A DNA stretch of 64,000 nt from Pseudomonas sp. FP1742 (GCF_030687145.1 NZ_CP117460.1:4526001-4590000); one strand, 5' to 3'; counted from the stretch's first letter, positions 34,717-43,535 are shown. Notes: a model not told the origin generated them from the letters alone. A program made the numbers and translations.

Positions 34717-34763
34717 TGGTCGGGACGGAGTGATTCGAACACTCGACCCCTAGCACCCCATGC
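34717..34763 (-). other. tRNA-Pro(GGG) 3' fragment, probable prophage attachment site
   Basis: Read on the minus strand this is the 3' part of a tRNA: GCATGGGGTGC (anticodon loop with GGG), the T-arm GAGTG-TTCGAAT-CACTC, the 3' acceptor strand CGTCCCG, discriminator A and CCA. No matching 5' half (D-arm, 5' acceptor) lies at 34764-34800. A tRNA 3' half beside an integrase gene is the standard remnant left by phage integration. The intact tRNA would lie at the far side of the prophage, outside the window. Confidence 0.75.
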
Positions 34764-34910
34764 ACGCAGTACCCCGGCAAGACCTTGTGAAACGGCCGTA
34801 ATCATTGGCGCTCGCTGCAACCGAATGCCCACAAGAGCTTGCAAGTGCGTGAGAGAGTCACGCAAAAGTCACGCACCCTCCTCCGGCGTCCTGCCGACCG
34901 AACACAATCT

Positions 34911-35426
34911 CTATTTTGAAATACCGTTATACGCCTGCTCGCAAGTCACGCCCCTGGCTCTGGCCTGGTCAGCAACTTCAGCCAGATCGCCCGCTCGCTG
35001 GTCAGCGCGCTTGAGCACGTCGGCAAGCACCATTGCGGCGCGGGTAGCTGCCTTGCTTGCGGCGGCAGTGCAGGAATTGCCGCTGGCTTGGCTGGCTGAG
35101 AGGCGACTGGCAAGGGTGTCGGCTGCCCCGCGCAGGCTGTCAGCAGAAGCGCGAGCGGCAGCAGCATCAGCAATTGCTTGGTCAATAATCTGTTGGCCAT
35201 CCTGAATCGCCTTATTGATGGAAAGTTGACGGGCTTGTTCTTTGGCGCGCTCGGCGGACTCATTCAGTGCCTTGGCCTCAGCGTCCCGTGTGTTGCGGTC
35301 ATTCCAGGCCGATTGCCATTCGGCCTCCTTCACCGACAGTCCGTGGTGATATGCGCCAAACAGAACGCCGGCCGCCAGCAGCACCGCCGCTATATAAGGC
35401 AGGATGCGCAGCCAGAGCGGTTTCAT
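34911..35426 (-). CDS. Rz-like inner-membrane spanin (DUF2514-type)
   Basis: A 171-residue protein with an N-terminal membrane anchor (ILPYIAAVLLAAGVLFGAYHHG) and a long Ala/Gln/Glu-rich coiled-coil domain, ending with a Cys-containing tail (VTCEQAYNGISK). This is the class of inner-membrane spanins that, with Rz1, disrupt the outer membrane in lysis. The start overlaps the endolysin stop by four bases (35423-35426). Rz1 is nested in another frame at 34946-35200. Confidence 0.8.
   Translation of the reverse strand: MKPLWLRILPYIAAVLLAAGVLFGAYHHGLSVKEAEWQSAWNDRNTRDAEAKALNESAERAKEQARQLSINKAIQDGQQIIDQAIADAAAARASADSLRGAADTLASRLSASQASGNSCTAAASKAATRAAMVLADVLKRADQRAGDLAEVADQARARGVTCEQAYNGISK
34946..35200 (-). 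CDS. Rz1-like outer-membrane spanin lipoprotein nested in Rz
   Basis: An 84-residue frame fully inside the Rz gene. It has a lipoprotein signal (LLMLLPLALLLTACAG; lipobox LTAC) and a proline-rich mature part (QPTPLPVASQPAKPAAIPAL), the hallmark of Rz1 proteins. ATG 35200 follows AAGGCGATTCAGG. Nested Rz/Rz1 is well known in lambdoid phages, and the presence of lipobox plus Pro-rich sequence in an alternative frame supports a real gene. Confidence 0.75.
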   Translation of the reverse strand: MANRLLTKQLLMLLPLALLLTACAGQPTPLPVASQPAKPAAIPALPPQARQLPAPQWCLPTCSSALTSERAIWLKLLTRPEPGA

Positions 35427-35848
35427 GGCACATCCTTGAAGAAGACGTGGTGGCCGAGCTTCAGCGTCTGCTTGGCCTTTGCCGCCCAGACCGGAGCCGC
35501 GGGCATGGTGGTTGCGTAGTAGTGCGTGGCGCCGCTAGTGGGATCGGGCTCTGCGCCGGAAATCACCACATCGGCAGCCTTCTGCGCTTGGGCGAACTGC
35601 CCTTCCGGGATCGGCTTCGCGCCGCTGAGGTAGGCAAAGTTCGGATCGTTCTTGTTCCAGCAGCTGAACTGGTAAGGCTTCAGGCACACGCCGGCATAGC
35701 CCTCACCCCACCACGACTTGGCCTTGCCATCGTTCACGCGGTTGCGGATGGTCCAGGCCACGGCGATCTGGCCGGCCAGTGATTCGCCGCGCGCCTCACC
35801 CCACAGCGTGCGTGCGAGGATGTCGCGGTCTTTCTCGGTTTCGGTCAT
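35423..35848 (-). CDS. phage endolysin, cell-wall hydrolase (SleB/Hydrolase_2 type)
   Basis: A 141-residue protein with LARTLWGEARGESLAGQIAV (catalytic Glu in WGEARGE), IRNRVNDGKAKSWWG, and SGATHYYATTMPAAPVWA, all typical of SleB/CwlJ-like cell-wall hydrolases used as endolysins in Pseudomonas phages. ATG 35848 follows CGGAGAAAAGTC. It overlaps the Rz gene and is preceded by a hairpin at 35870-35890. No signal peptide is seen, so release would depend on a holin. Confidence 0.85.
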   Translation of the reverse strand: MTETEKDRDILARTLWGEARGESLAGQIAVAWTIRNRVNDGKAKSWWGEGYAGVCLKPYQFSCWNKNDPNFAYLSGAKPIPEGQFAQAQKAADVVISGAEPDPTSGATHYYATTMPAAPVWAAKAKQTLKLGHHVFFKDVP

Positions 35849-35865
35849 GACTTTTCTCCGGGCAA

Positions 35866-35890
35866 CAAAAAGCCCGCACTAGGCGGGCTT
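35866..35890 (-). terminator. hairpin with U-tract before the lysis genes
   Basis: AAGCCCGC (35870-35877) pairs with GCGGGCTT (35883-35890); on the minus strand it is followed by TTTTG. It sits between the cargo acyltransferase and the endolysin gene. Confidence 0.7.
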
Positions 35891-35953
35891 CGACTAATAG
35901 GTTTGTTGGTGCCATCATGTCGGCCTTTCTACAAAGCCATGGTTTCTTGTCGC

Positions 35954-37000
35954 ATGAGATACAACTTGCATACAAAAACGATTGACGCGCTGCGAGGAAT
36001 CGCCGCCGCCGCCGTTTTCTTCGATCACTCAGATACGTCCGGACTTGCAACCAATGCCTGGTTTTCTGCCCACAAGGGTCTCATGGGCGATTTCGGGGTT
36101 TACGTCTTCTTCTGTCTGAGCGGTTATTTGATATGGCAGTCTGGCACGCGTCTTATCGGAACACCTGGCGGGATCAAACTATACGCAATCCATCGCCTCA
36201 CACGACTAGTTCCGCTTTATCTTATTAGCTTGCTCGTTGTTACAGCTGCAATTAGCTTTATCGGTAGCCGCTGGACTCCGACTTATGATGTATGGATTAT
36301 CTTCAGACACCTTATATTTTCTCAAGATCTATACCCTTCAGTTGCTAGAGACATAAACCCTGTTCTGTGGACGCTAACCCACGAAGCAATGTTTTATGTG
36401 ATAGCCCCCATCATATTGATGGCAGGCATCCGAGACAAATACGTAATTCTATTTTCATCGCTTGCCATATTCGGCATTTTCTTAGCTTGCGGCTGGCTTG
36501 GATATTTCAAGTTCGCGCAGGTTTTTTACGCCTTTGCCCTTGGTATTTTTTTTGCTGAGGCTAGCAACAAAGAGAGGCTGATCATCTGCCTTGCGGCTAT
36601 AGCACTGGCGATTTACGCCTGCCTAGGGGATGCTTTGCACGCCTACGCCGGCCGGATCATCGCCATTGCGTTTGCCCTGTCCTGCATCTCACTGACAAAA
36701 GGCAAGGAATGCAATCAGGCTGTGTCTTGGTTGATATCGCCCTTTGTATTTTTGGGTGTCATCTCTTACAGCATGTATATCTGGCATTACCAAATTATTT
36801 ATGTCGTAGAGTACTACTACCCGGTCTTCAACCGCAACATACCAGGATGGTCTCAATATGGTTTAGTAAGCGGAACAATTTTGTGTGCTATCTGCATACT
36901 CTTCTCTTATATCTCCTATGCACTAATCGAAAAGCCATCCATGGGGAAACTCAGGATTGCCATGGAGAGAAAGACAGGCACACGAACAGCTCTTGCTTAA
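35954..37000 (+). CDS. acyltransferase-3 (OafA/YrhL-like), lysogenic-conversion candidate
   Basis: A 348-residue membrane protein with about ten hydrophobic segments. The N-terminus IDALRGIAAAAVFFDHS has the family R/H signature, with GVYVFFCLSGYLI following; these enzymes transfer acetyl groups to O-antigen or other surface sugars. ATG 35954 is chosen as the family-typical start; ATG 35939 is possible and neither has a clear ribosome site. It runs opposite to the phage late operon, is AT-richer than its neighbours and has its own terminator at 37021-37041, so it is a cargo (moron) gene. Surface modification and blocking of superinfection is the likely role. Confidence 0.8.
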   Translation: MRYNLHTKTIDALRGIAAAAVFFDHSDTSGLATNAWFSAHKGLMGDFGVYVFFCLSGYLIWQSGTRLIGTPGGIKLYAIHRLTRLVPLYLISLLVVTAAISFIGSRWTPTYDVWIIFRHLIFSQDLYPSVARDINPVLWTLTHEAMFYVIAPIILMAGIRDKYVILFSSLAIFGIFLACGWLGYFKFAQVFYAFALGIFFAEASNKERLIICLAAIALAIYACLGDALHAYAGRIIAIAFALSCISLTKGKECNQAVSWLISPFVFLGVISYSMYIWHYQIIYVVEYYYPVFNRNIPGWSQYGLVSGTILCAICILFSYISYALIEKPSMGKLRIAMERKTGTRTALA

Positions 37001-37020
37001 TGTGCACTTGAGATAACACC

Positions 37021-37045
37021 AAGCCCGCTATCGGCGGGCTTTTCA
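37021..37045 (+). terminator. terminator of the acyltransferase gene
   Basis: AAGCCCGC (37021-37028) pairs with GCGGGCTT (37034-37041), followed by TTC on the plus strand, 20 bp after the acyltransferase stop. Confidence 0.75.
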
Positions 37046-37217
37046 TTCGCAAGAATGCATGATCGGGATGCGCGTGCTCGACTGCAACTACGCCGTTTCT
37101 GGCGCTACTGCCGAAACGGTCAGATCCATACCGGCGACCGGCTGAGCTGGCCAAATCACTTCAGGTGGCCAACCGGCTTGGCTTGTGACACGACCAAGCA
37201 GCACGGCTTAGGTCTTC

Positions 37218-38072
37218 CTATTCAAGCACCAACTGCTTTATGGCTTCCTGACGTGTCGATGCCGCGAATGCATGCGCTATCGGCCAAGATTTAAGAGTCA
37301 CGTCAACATCAGGCGCTACAGAATTGATCTGCGCTTTGGCTGCATCCGCTTGAGCGGGTGGCGTGCTGACATCTAGGGTGCCGTAGTTCAAGAATACCTT
37401 GACCGGCCCTTTGGTCGTGGCCAGCCTGGCGCGCGGTGATCTCACCAGATAAGCAGGATCATCAGGACCGGACGGCGCGGTGCCGATTACCGACAGCATG
37501 TTGTCTTTTAGCTGCTGATCTTGGGTTGTCGTGTAGAGCGACGACAGGTCGTGGATGATCAGCCATAGCGATGCCAAGTGAATTCTGCCCGGATACTTAC
37601 CCATGTAATTCAGGGCTGCCATCGTGCCGCCAGAAGCAGCAGCGATGTAGACGCGGGACAGACCGGTCTTGTATTGCACCTCCCTCAGAACGATGTCGAT
37701 GCGAGCCAGGGCATCGTCAGAACCCATTGCCTGAGGCGTGGTGTTAGGACCGTTGAAATTTGGCGAGACAATACATGCCCGATCCAAGGTCGCCAGCTCG
37801 GGGAAATCGGTCTTGACGGATTTGTAGTCACCCGACCACATATGCAGGTAGAGGATGATTCGATTCGCTTGAGCGGTGCACTTGATCAGGTATGGCTCCC
37901 CTGCCGCACTCGTTTCCAGGTAGTCCGAGCTGATCATCCCTGAAGGGAAAACTGCGCTCGCCGCCATGTCGCTGGCGCGCCGCGTGGCAGATAGTACGTC
38001 GTCCGCCAGGGCTTGACCAATGAGCATCATGGCTGCGCAAACAATTAAAATTTTCCGAATCATATGCTTCAT
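37218..38072 (-). CDS. secreted alpha/beta-hydrolase-like protein in the tail-fibre region
   Basis: A 284-residue protein with a signal peptide (MIRKILIVCAAMMLIGQALA, then DDV). A hydrolase triad can be proposed: Ser in YIAAASGGTMAAL (G/A-x-S-G-G elbow), Asp in NYGTLDVSTPP, His in WPIAHAF. ATG 38072 follows GGAGATCCAGGG and overlaps the fibre assembly gene stop by four bases (38069-38072), so it is translated with the tail-fibre operon. An esterase/depolymerase acting on cell-surface polymers is a possible role; substrate unknown. Confidence 0.65.
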   Translation of the reverse strand: MKHMIRKILIVCAAMMLIGQALADDVLSATRRASDMAASAVFPSGMISSDYLETSAAGEPYLIKCTAQANRIILYLHMWSGDYKSVKTDFPELATLDRACIVSPNFNGPNTTPQAMGSDDALARIDIVLREVQYKTGLSRVYIAAASGGTMAALNYMGKYPGRIHLASLWLIIHDLSSLYTTTQDQQLKDNMLSVIGTAPSGPDDPAYLVRSPRARLATTKGPVKVFLNYGTLDVSTPPAQADAAKAQINSVAPDVDVTLKSWPIAHAFAASTRQEAIKQLVLE

Positions 38073-38506
38073 CCCTGGATCTCCGGCGGCAATGGCCACT
38101 CGGGGGTTTGATGTGTCAAGTCTACCCGATTCGCCGCAACCCGAAACTGCTTCCACGAAATCAAGGAGGCTTGCTCGGAGTCGGTGACTTCGCCAAGGTC
38201 CACGGCATCCTGAAGCGGTGCGATTGCCCGTGTCGCGGCATCAAGCATGTTGTCGCGAATTGCAGAATTAGTTGCGTGAATCTCGGCAGCGCTTGGTACG
38301 TAAGGAGCCGGCTCGGAAAAAGATCCGTCCGAATAGCTCCAGCCCACTGCTGGAGCAGGATCAGCCCCAGTGATCTCGACCCAATGAACATCTGGATGAA
38401 ACAGCGAGCGAATATCACCGCCTTCCGGGATCTGCTCTTGGGGATATCCAGGGGTCGGAAAGAACTCCATCACCACCCCTGCATCTATGCGCGCGAAAGT
38501 CCTCAT
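38069..38506 (-). CDS. tail fibre assembly protein
   Basis: A 145-residue protein (RTFARIDAGVVMEFFPTPG, FHPDVHWVEITG, AVGWSYSDGSFSEP) of the Caudovirales tail-fibre assembly type. It overlaps the tail fibre gene by four bases upstream and the hydrolase gene downstream, an unbroken translational chain. It likely acts as a chaperone or cap for the fibre. Confidence 0.75.
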   Translation of the reverse strand: MRTFARIDAGVVMEFFPTPGYPQEQIPEGGDIRSLFHPDVHWVEITGADPAPAVGWSYSDGSFSEPAPYVPSAAEIHATNSAIRDNMLDAATRAIAPLQDAVDLGEVTDSEQASLISWKQFRVAANRVDLTHQTPEWPLPPEIQG

Positions 38507-39654
38507 GCGTATTCCCTCACAATAAACATGGCAGGCCCGCCATTGAACCCGTTATTGGCAGAGCTGGAAGCTGTCGCGCGAGCACCACTTCCTCCACACC
38601 CAAAACCACCAACTGCTGCAAGCAAGGCGGTTGCACCATATGGTGATTTGCCGCCGATACCTGCCGTAGCGCTGCTTGTTTGGTAGCAGGCACCAGTAGT
38701 ACCTCCATCACCAGAAGACCCGTAAATATTTGCCCCTGTCGGCGCACTGCCTGGCGATGCACCATTGCCCCCGGCATTGGCGAATGATGATTGAGCCGCT
38801 CCTAGACCACCGCCAAGCCCGCCAGGTAGAGTCATCAAAGACCCGAAGCTTGAGGATGCAGCGTTGGTCCCCGCGACACCGGCCGCGCCAACACCTGGGG
38901 CGCCAATAGTCACCGACTGAGTGGTAAAGCCAGTAGCATCATACTTCCCCTTGCCGATGCTGCCTGCGCTGCCACCGCCGCCAGCTGCCGACTGGCTCGC
39001 TGATGTTGCCTGCGTGCCGCCACCGCCGCCACCAGCCGCCACGCCCTCAACTTCGATTGTGTTCGTGCCAACGGTCTTGGTATAGGTACTGGTCGTGGTA
39101 ATGACCTGAATATTCAGCAGGCGTCCGGCCAGCGCCGTGCCGCCGCTTGCAGACGTAAGAATCCATGCGTCCAACGTCGATGAATATTTCACGGTAAAAC
39201 GACTGTTCACCGGCAGTTCGCCGCCAATGAGTGCGGCATGACCCAGGCTAACGATCGGCTTGGCTGTCATTCCGTCTGGGGAAAACGTGCTCGCCCCAGT
39301 ATTCAAGGCAATAGCCGTGGAGTTGAGGATCAACCCATCCACCAATGCCGTAACTGCTGGCACAAAGGTTGCCGTGTAGGCGTTGGCCGATCCGGTTCCG
39401 GTAACAGACACAGACGCGTTGAATGCTTCTCGCAGGCCAGAGTCAATCGGTCCCATGTCCACCCATGCGCTGTTGGCGCTGTTCCTGCGAAACAGCCGGT
39501 TGGTCCCGGTATCCGCCCATAACTGGCACGGGAAGGTAGGGCTTGGAGCCACAGATCCGCTGCTCAGCGATGCGAGCGCCTGCAGGGCATTGTTGATATC
39601 CCCCCTCACCGTCAGTCCGGGGCCGTTTGCAACGGTCATGTCATGCTGCGACAT
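38503..39654 (-). CDS. tail fibre protein with glycine-rich tip
   Basis: A 383-residue protein. The N-terminus (GPGLTVRGDINNALQAL, CQLWADTGTNRLFRRN) is typical of phage fibres that attach to the tail tip. The C-terminal 190 residues contain repeated glycine clusters (GGGGGGTQATS, LPGGLGGGLGAA, VGGFGCGGSGAR) as in polyglycine-sandwich receptor-binding tips. It follows protein J by 3 bp and overlaps the assembly protein. It probably sets host range. Confidence 0.8.
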   Translation of the reverse strand: MSQHDMTVANGPGLTVRGDINNALQALASLSSGSVAPSPTFPCQLWADTGTNRLFRRNSANSAWVDMGPIDSGLREAFNASVSVTGTGSANAYTATFVPAVTALVDGLILNSTAIALNTGASTFSPDGMTAKPIVSLGHAALIGGELPVNSRFTVKYSSTLDAWILTSASGGTALAGRLLNIQVITTTSTYTKTVGTNTIEVEGVAAGGGGGGTQATSASQSAAGGGGSAGSIGKGKYDATGFTTQSVTIGAPGVGAAGVAGTNAASSSFGSLMTLPGGLGGGLGAAQSSFANAGGNGASPGSAPTGANIYGSSGDGGTTGACYQTSSATAGIGGKSPYGATALLAAVGGFGCGGSGARATASSSANNGFNGGPAMFIVREYA

Positions 39655-39657
39655 AAG

Positions 39658-42600
39658 TCAGTATCCCTTGGAGATGTAGTCGATAGAGCGGCCGGATTGA
39701 GCGACCCCACTTGAGTTGCGGATGACCACCGTAAAACCGGCGGCCGTTTTGACGGAGATATCAGGCCAATCACCCGGCGAGAGGTTTTGTGCGGTGAGGC
39801 TGACGGCAGGAGAGGCGTTGAACGGCGGCGAGTAGGTGACAGTAAGGCCCCCTATCGGCACCACCAAATCGTTGCCGCTCTCGATGCGATCGGGCATGTC
39901 GATCACGACTTCCAGCGTTGACACGTCGATCCAGTTGGTGCTCTGCTCCACCGAGCCGCGCAGCTGGAAATCGAACTGGCGGGCACGGTAATCCCCGACG
40001 ACAAACGGCTTCCAAGCCGACCACACCGCCGGCGACACATCCGACGTGCGCACCCACAACGACAGCGAAGAACTGCTGGGCGGGTCGCCATCTATGCTTG
40101 TCAGCGCGTCAAAGTCGGCGATCGTGTCGATATAGGTGCCGTCGTCGTACAGCGCTGCCACCACATTGGCGGTGAGCGTGCAGTCATAGACATAACCAAG
40201 GTCAGTCGGCGCGGCAAAGCTGTAGATCATCGTCAGGGCGGAACCGCCGAACTTGTCGATCTCACCGAGCAATGCGTCGACGTCTGCTATGCCGTCAAAA
40301 GACCCGGCACCGGACATTCTCAGCACGCCGTCAGCCGGTGCCGCATTGACCGCGACGCCGGTGAACGCCGGCGACTCGGCAACAGTCAGCAAGACGTTGG
40401 CCGGCAGAGGCACCTGCGCATCCGACCAGACCTCAGTCACTGGCCCGCCAACCCCAGAGGAGTCGACCGCGCGAGCGAGGTACTTGCCTGGCAGCAATGC
40501 CACCACCGCCGACGTGGAGCGCCCCGCCGCGTCGGTCAGCGGCAAGGCCGCGTCCCAGTTGGATGAGGTGTTGCGCGAATGCCTTATGGCGATACTGCCG
40601 CCCAGCTTGACGTCGAGTTCCGCCGCCGGATCCCACGCCAGCGTGGCTACGCTGCTGACGACATCGAGGCGCAGTCCGGTCAGTGCCGCTGGCGGAGCCA
40701 GCAACGCCTGCGCCGTGTACGTCTGGATCGATGCAGGCCCGGAGAGGCCCAATACCGATTTCGGCGTAATGCGCAGCGACCACACACCAGATGACGCCGA
40801 GTCGAAATCAATACTCGGCGTCGAGACTTCGGCGACATACTCCCAATTGCCGCCAGGCTTCTTTACCTCAACCTGGTAGCGCATCGCACGCTCGGGCTGA
40901 GCCCAGCTGACCGTCAGCCGAGCAGCGGCCAGACCGGTGCCGGTGTCATACAGCGATTCAAGGAACGTCAGTTGCCCCACCGTGTCCGGAGCAGAAAGGT
41001 TCACATTGCTGGTCGGGTTGTCGACATCCGGCGTACCGAAATCAACCTCGTCGAATTTTCCGGCGTCATACGCCACGGCGCTGATCGAGTACGTCCCGTC
41101 GTCGCCTTCACTGATGCCGATGACACGAAACTTCTGCGTCTCCAGTTCCGCCGTCGAGAACACCCATGGTGCGCTGGCCAGAGGCGGTGTCGTCAACGGC
41201 GGTGAGACCGTGATGGAGGTCGCGCCCGCTCCCACGGTGACAGCCGCCGTCGCGTATGATCCGTCCGCCATCACCACGCCGACCACGCCCGTGCCGGCCT
41301 GGCCAATGGGCGCATCCAACAAGAGCGTGGAGACCGTGCTGCCGGCCAGAAGCCGGCCCCCGTTGCGAGCGCCGGCCCGGTTAGCATCGGCGATATCGAT
41401 GATGTCGCCAGGCAGTGGGATGGCCCCGTCCGCCCCGACGCCAAACGTCACCGCCTCGCTTTCTGCGTACAGCAGCCAGCGACCAAGGCGGCGAGCTTGG
41501 CCGCGCGAGGTACAACCAATTGCCACCACGTCACTCTGCTGGATGCGACCCCACTTCGCGATAAGGTCGGGGCGCTCGACGATCTCGACCGACTGCTTGT
41601 ATTGCTGGAGCGGATCGTTCCACGTCACTGCGGCGGTGTTATAGCGCTGATCGGAGGCGACCGACTGGTAGCTGAAATCGCCTCCAACGATGTTGGAGTT
41701 ATTGAACAGGTAACGACTGGCGCGCGGCGCATCCTGTACCGCCGTCAGCGTGCCACCCGCCCAAAAACTGATGGCACGGAACACCGACACCATGTCGTTG
41801 ACCAGCTTCCAGGCGTCCTGCTGCGTGGTCAATGCCAGGTTGCAAGTAAAGCGCGGCTCCATGCCGCCATAGCCATTCGGTACAGAGCCATCACAATATT
41901 GCGCGATGCTGTAGAGGGCGTACTTGTCGATCAGCGAAACGTCAAGCAAGCCGCCCAGCCCATAGCGGGTGTTGGTCAGCATGTCGTACCAGATCCAGGC
42001 CGGATTGTCGGTCCAGGCACGGGTAAAGGTTCCGTTCCAGGAGCCACTATAGGAACGGGTTCCAGGGTTGTAGTTGATCGGCACAAGCACCTTCAGCCCA
42101 CGTATCATGAAGGCCGTGCGCGGGATGCTGGCGAACTGCTGGGCATCGATCGAGATGCCGACTAACGCCGTGTTGGGATAGCGCAGCTTTTCGTCCCACA
42201 GCAAGGTCAGGCTGTCGAAGAAGGTCCGGTTCTGGATTGCCGCGCTCGTCGAGTCTGCAGAAATGCGGGTGATCCGGACATAGCGCGGCAAGCCACCTGA
42301 GGTCGGCAGGCGCAGATAGTACGAAAACTGCGTCCGGCTCATGGTCTTGCCGTTGATCGTCAGATCTGAGCACAGCAGAAACCATGCACCACTACCTAAC
42401 TTGCCTTCGATTCTGAACACCGCCGACGAACCGTTGGTATCGCCGTTCTGCGTATTCTGCTCGCTCAATTGCGGTGTGCTGACCGTCACGCGAACAGCAT
42501 CGGCATCGGCATCGGTAATGGCGCGCTCAACGGAGACGCCCGATTTCAGCTCAACGCCAACCGACTGCTCGGCCTCCAGCCCGGTGATGGGCAGGTAGGC

Positions 42601-42867
42601 CTGCGACTGGGTGCCGTAGCGCCACTGCACGCTGACATCCGAAAAGTTGTAGCTGTTGTCGGTGTTTTGCAGCGGCACATCGTCGAAATAGATTCCCTGA
42701 TTGCCGCCCACCAGCTCGTCAATCTCGCCCTCGCAGATCGCGTGCAAGATGCGAACATGCTGGCGTGAGCGCAGGCTGTCGGGGGCCTCAACCGCGGCGC
42801 GGGTCGACCCACCACCGCCACCGCCCCCCTTCCCGCCCCCCTTTCTACCGACAATGACTTCGCTCAT
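39658..42867 (-). CDS. tail tip attachment protein J (host specificity)
   Basis: A 1069-residue protein of the lambda J family. It starts with a Gly-rich tail (GRKGGGKGGGGGGGST), followed by DSLRSRQHVRILHAICEGE, the segment FMIRGLKVLVPINYNP, WIWYDMLTNTRYGLGGLLD, and fibronectin-like repeats in the second half. ATG 42867 overlaps the stop of the I protein in an ATGA; the frame is open slightly further up. It forms the distal tail tip and contacts the receptor. Confidence 0.9.
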   Translation of the reverse strand: MSEVIVGRKGGGKGGGGGGGSTRAAVEAPDSLRSRQHVRILHAICEGEIDELVGGNQGIYFDDVPLQNTDNSYNFSDVSVQWRYGTQSQAYLPITGLEAEQSVGVELKSGVSVERAITDADADAVRVTVSTPQLSEQNTQNGDTNGSSAVFRIEGKLGSGAWFLLCSDLTINGKTMSRTQFSYYLRLPTSGGLPRYVRITRISADSTSAAIQNRTFFDSLTLLWDEKLRYPNTALVGISIDAQQFASIPRTAFMIRGLKVLVPINYNPGTRSYSGSWNGTFTRAWTDNPAWIWYDMLTNTRYGLGGLLDVSLIDKYALYSIAQYCDGSVPNGYGGMEPRFTCNLALTTQQDAWKLVNDMVSVFRAISFWAGGTLTAVQDAPRASRYLFNNSNIVGGDFSYQSVASDQRYNTAAVTWNDPLQQYKQSVEIVERPDLIAKWGRIQQSDVVAIGCTSRGQARRLGRWLLYAESEAVTFGVGADGAIPLPGDIIDIADANRAGARNGGRLLAGSTVSTLLLDAPIGQAGTGVVGVVMADGSYATAAVTVGAGATSITVSPPLTTPPLASAPWVFSTAELETQKFRVIGISEGDDGTYSISAVAYDAGKFDEVDFGTPDVDNPTSNVNLSAPDTVGQLTFLESLYDTGTGLAAARLTVSWAQPERAMRYQVEVKKPGGNWEYVAEVSTPSIDFDSASSGVWSLRITPKSVLGLSGPASIQTYTAQALLAPPAALTGLRLDVVSSVATLAWDPAAELDVKLGGSIAIRHSRNTSSNWDAALPLTDAAGRSTSAVVALLPGKYLARAVDSSGVGGPVTEVWSDAQVPLPANVLLTVAESPAFTGVAVNAAPADGVLRMSGAGSFDGIADVDALLGEIDKFGGSALTMIYSFAAPTDLGYVYDCTLTANVVAALYDDGTYIDTIADFDALTSIDGDPPSSSSLSLWVRTSDVSPAVWSAWKPFVVGDYRARQFDFQLRGSVEQSTNWIDVSTLEVVIDMPDRIESGNDLVVPIGGLTVTYSPPFNASPAVSLTAQNLSPGDWPDISVKTAAGFTVVIRNSSGVAQSGRSIDYISKGY

Positions 42868-43478
42868 GCAGGGATAGCCTCCGCCCACGTGCCGACTGCA
42901 ACTACGCTGGAGCCCACCAGCATCTGCCCATAAACCACAGGTACAGGAAGGCCTTGTTGCGTCGAGTTGAACGCGCCGTTGAAGAGGTAGCTGGGTTTGT
43001 TCTCGGTGCCGGCCTGTTCTTGCTGGCTTGGCGACTTAGGAGTGGGCGAGAGCATTTGAATAACCCCGCCGATGGTCATGGCGATACCCATTTGAATCAA
43101 TGGGGCGCCTATCCAGGCCTGGCCGAAGGCAGAGGCCACCACGCCAACAACGATCATCACCACGCCAAGCACGGTTTGAAACAGGCCGCCGTTCTTGCTG
43201 CCGGAGATGACCGGAACTATGCGGATCTCAGTCGTCCCGCTAAGGGTGAACCTGTCTTCACCGACATTTTCGCGGTTGCGGAAAATGGCATATCGCTGGC
43301 CTTTACGGGCTGAGTCGCGGATAAAGTCTTCGAATCCGGGTACGGTATGCTTGAGCGCGCTGAATGCCTCGACCGATGTACCTGTTTCGAGTTTCCTGAA
43401 ATGCTCCCGGCCGCATGCCTTGGCGAGACTTCCAGAGAGTAGAATTCTGGTCATGCCATTGTCGGTAACGGCGCTCAT
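42864..43478 (-). CDS. tail assembly protein I
   Basis: A 204-residue protein of the lambda I family, with MTRILLSGSLAKACGREHF, EAFSALKHTVPGFEDF, a hydrophobic middle (GVVMIVVGVVASAFGQAWIG) and NSTQQGLPVPVVYGQMLVGS. ATG 43478 follows CCGGAGAAAAGT. It overlaps J and follows the lipoprotein gene across a hairpin. Its N-terminal region is duplicated as the fragment at 24376-24552. Confidence 0.88.
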   Translation of the reverse strand: MSAVTDNGMTRILLSGSLAKACGREHFRKLETGTSVEAFSALKHTVPGFEDFIRDSARKGQRYAIFRNRENVGEDRFTLSGTTEIRIVPVISGSKNGGLFQTVLGVVMIVVGVVASAFGQAWIGAPLIQMGIAMTIGGVIQMLSPTPKSPSQQEQAGTENKPSYLFNGAFNSTQQGLPVPVVYGQMLVGSSVVAVGTWAEAIPA

Positions 43479-43501
43479 ACTTTTCTCCGGACAATAAAAA
43501 A

Positions 43502-43515
43502 CCGCCCGTAGGCGG
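43502..43515 (-). terminator. hairpin with U-tract between lipoprotein and I genes
   Basis: CCGCC (43502-43506) and GGCGG (43511-43515) with a CGTA loop; on the minus strand the stem is followed by TTTTTTATTG. The homologous element in the remnant is at 24599-24619. Confidence 0.7.
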
Positions 43516-43535
43516 CTCTAGTAATCTGTTAGTTG

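Noticed and set aside
34717..34763. Functional tRNA gene
   Set aside because: Only the 3' half is present; no D-arm or 5' acceptor strand lies upstream, so it cannot fold as a tRNA.
37055..37294. 79-codon plus-strand frame after the acyltransferase
   Set aside because: No ribosome site, Arg/Trp/Pro-rich composition without a domain, and its end runs into the opposite hydrolase gene.
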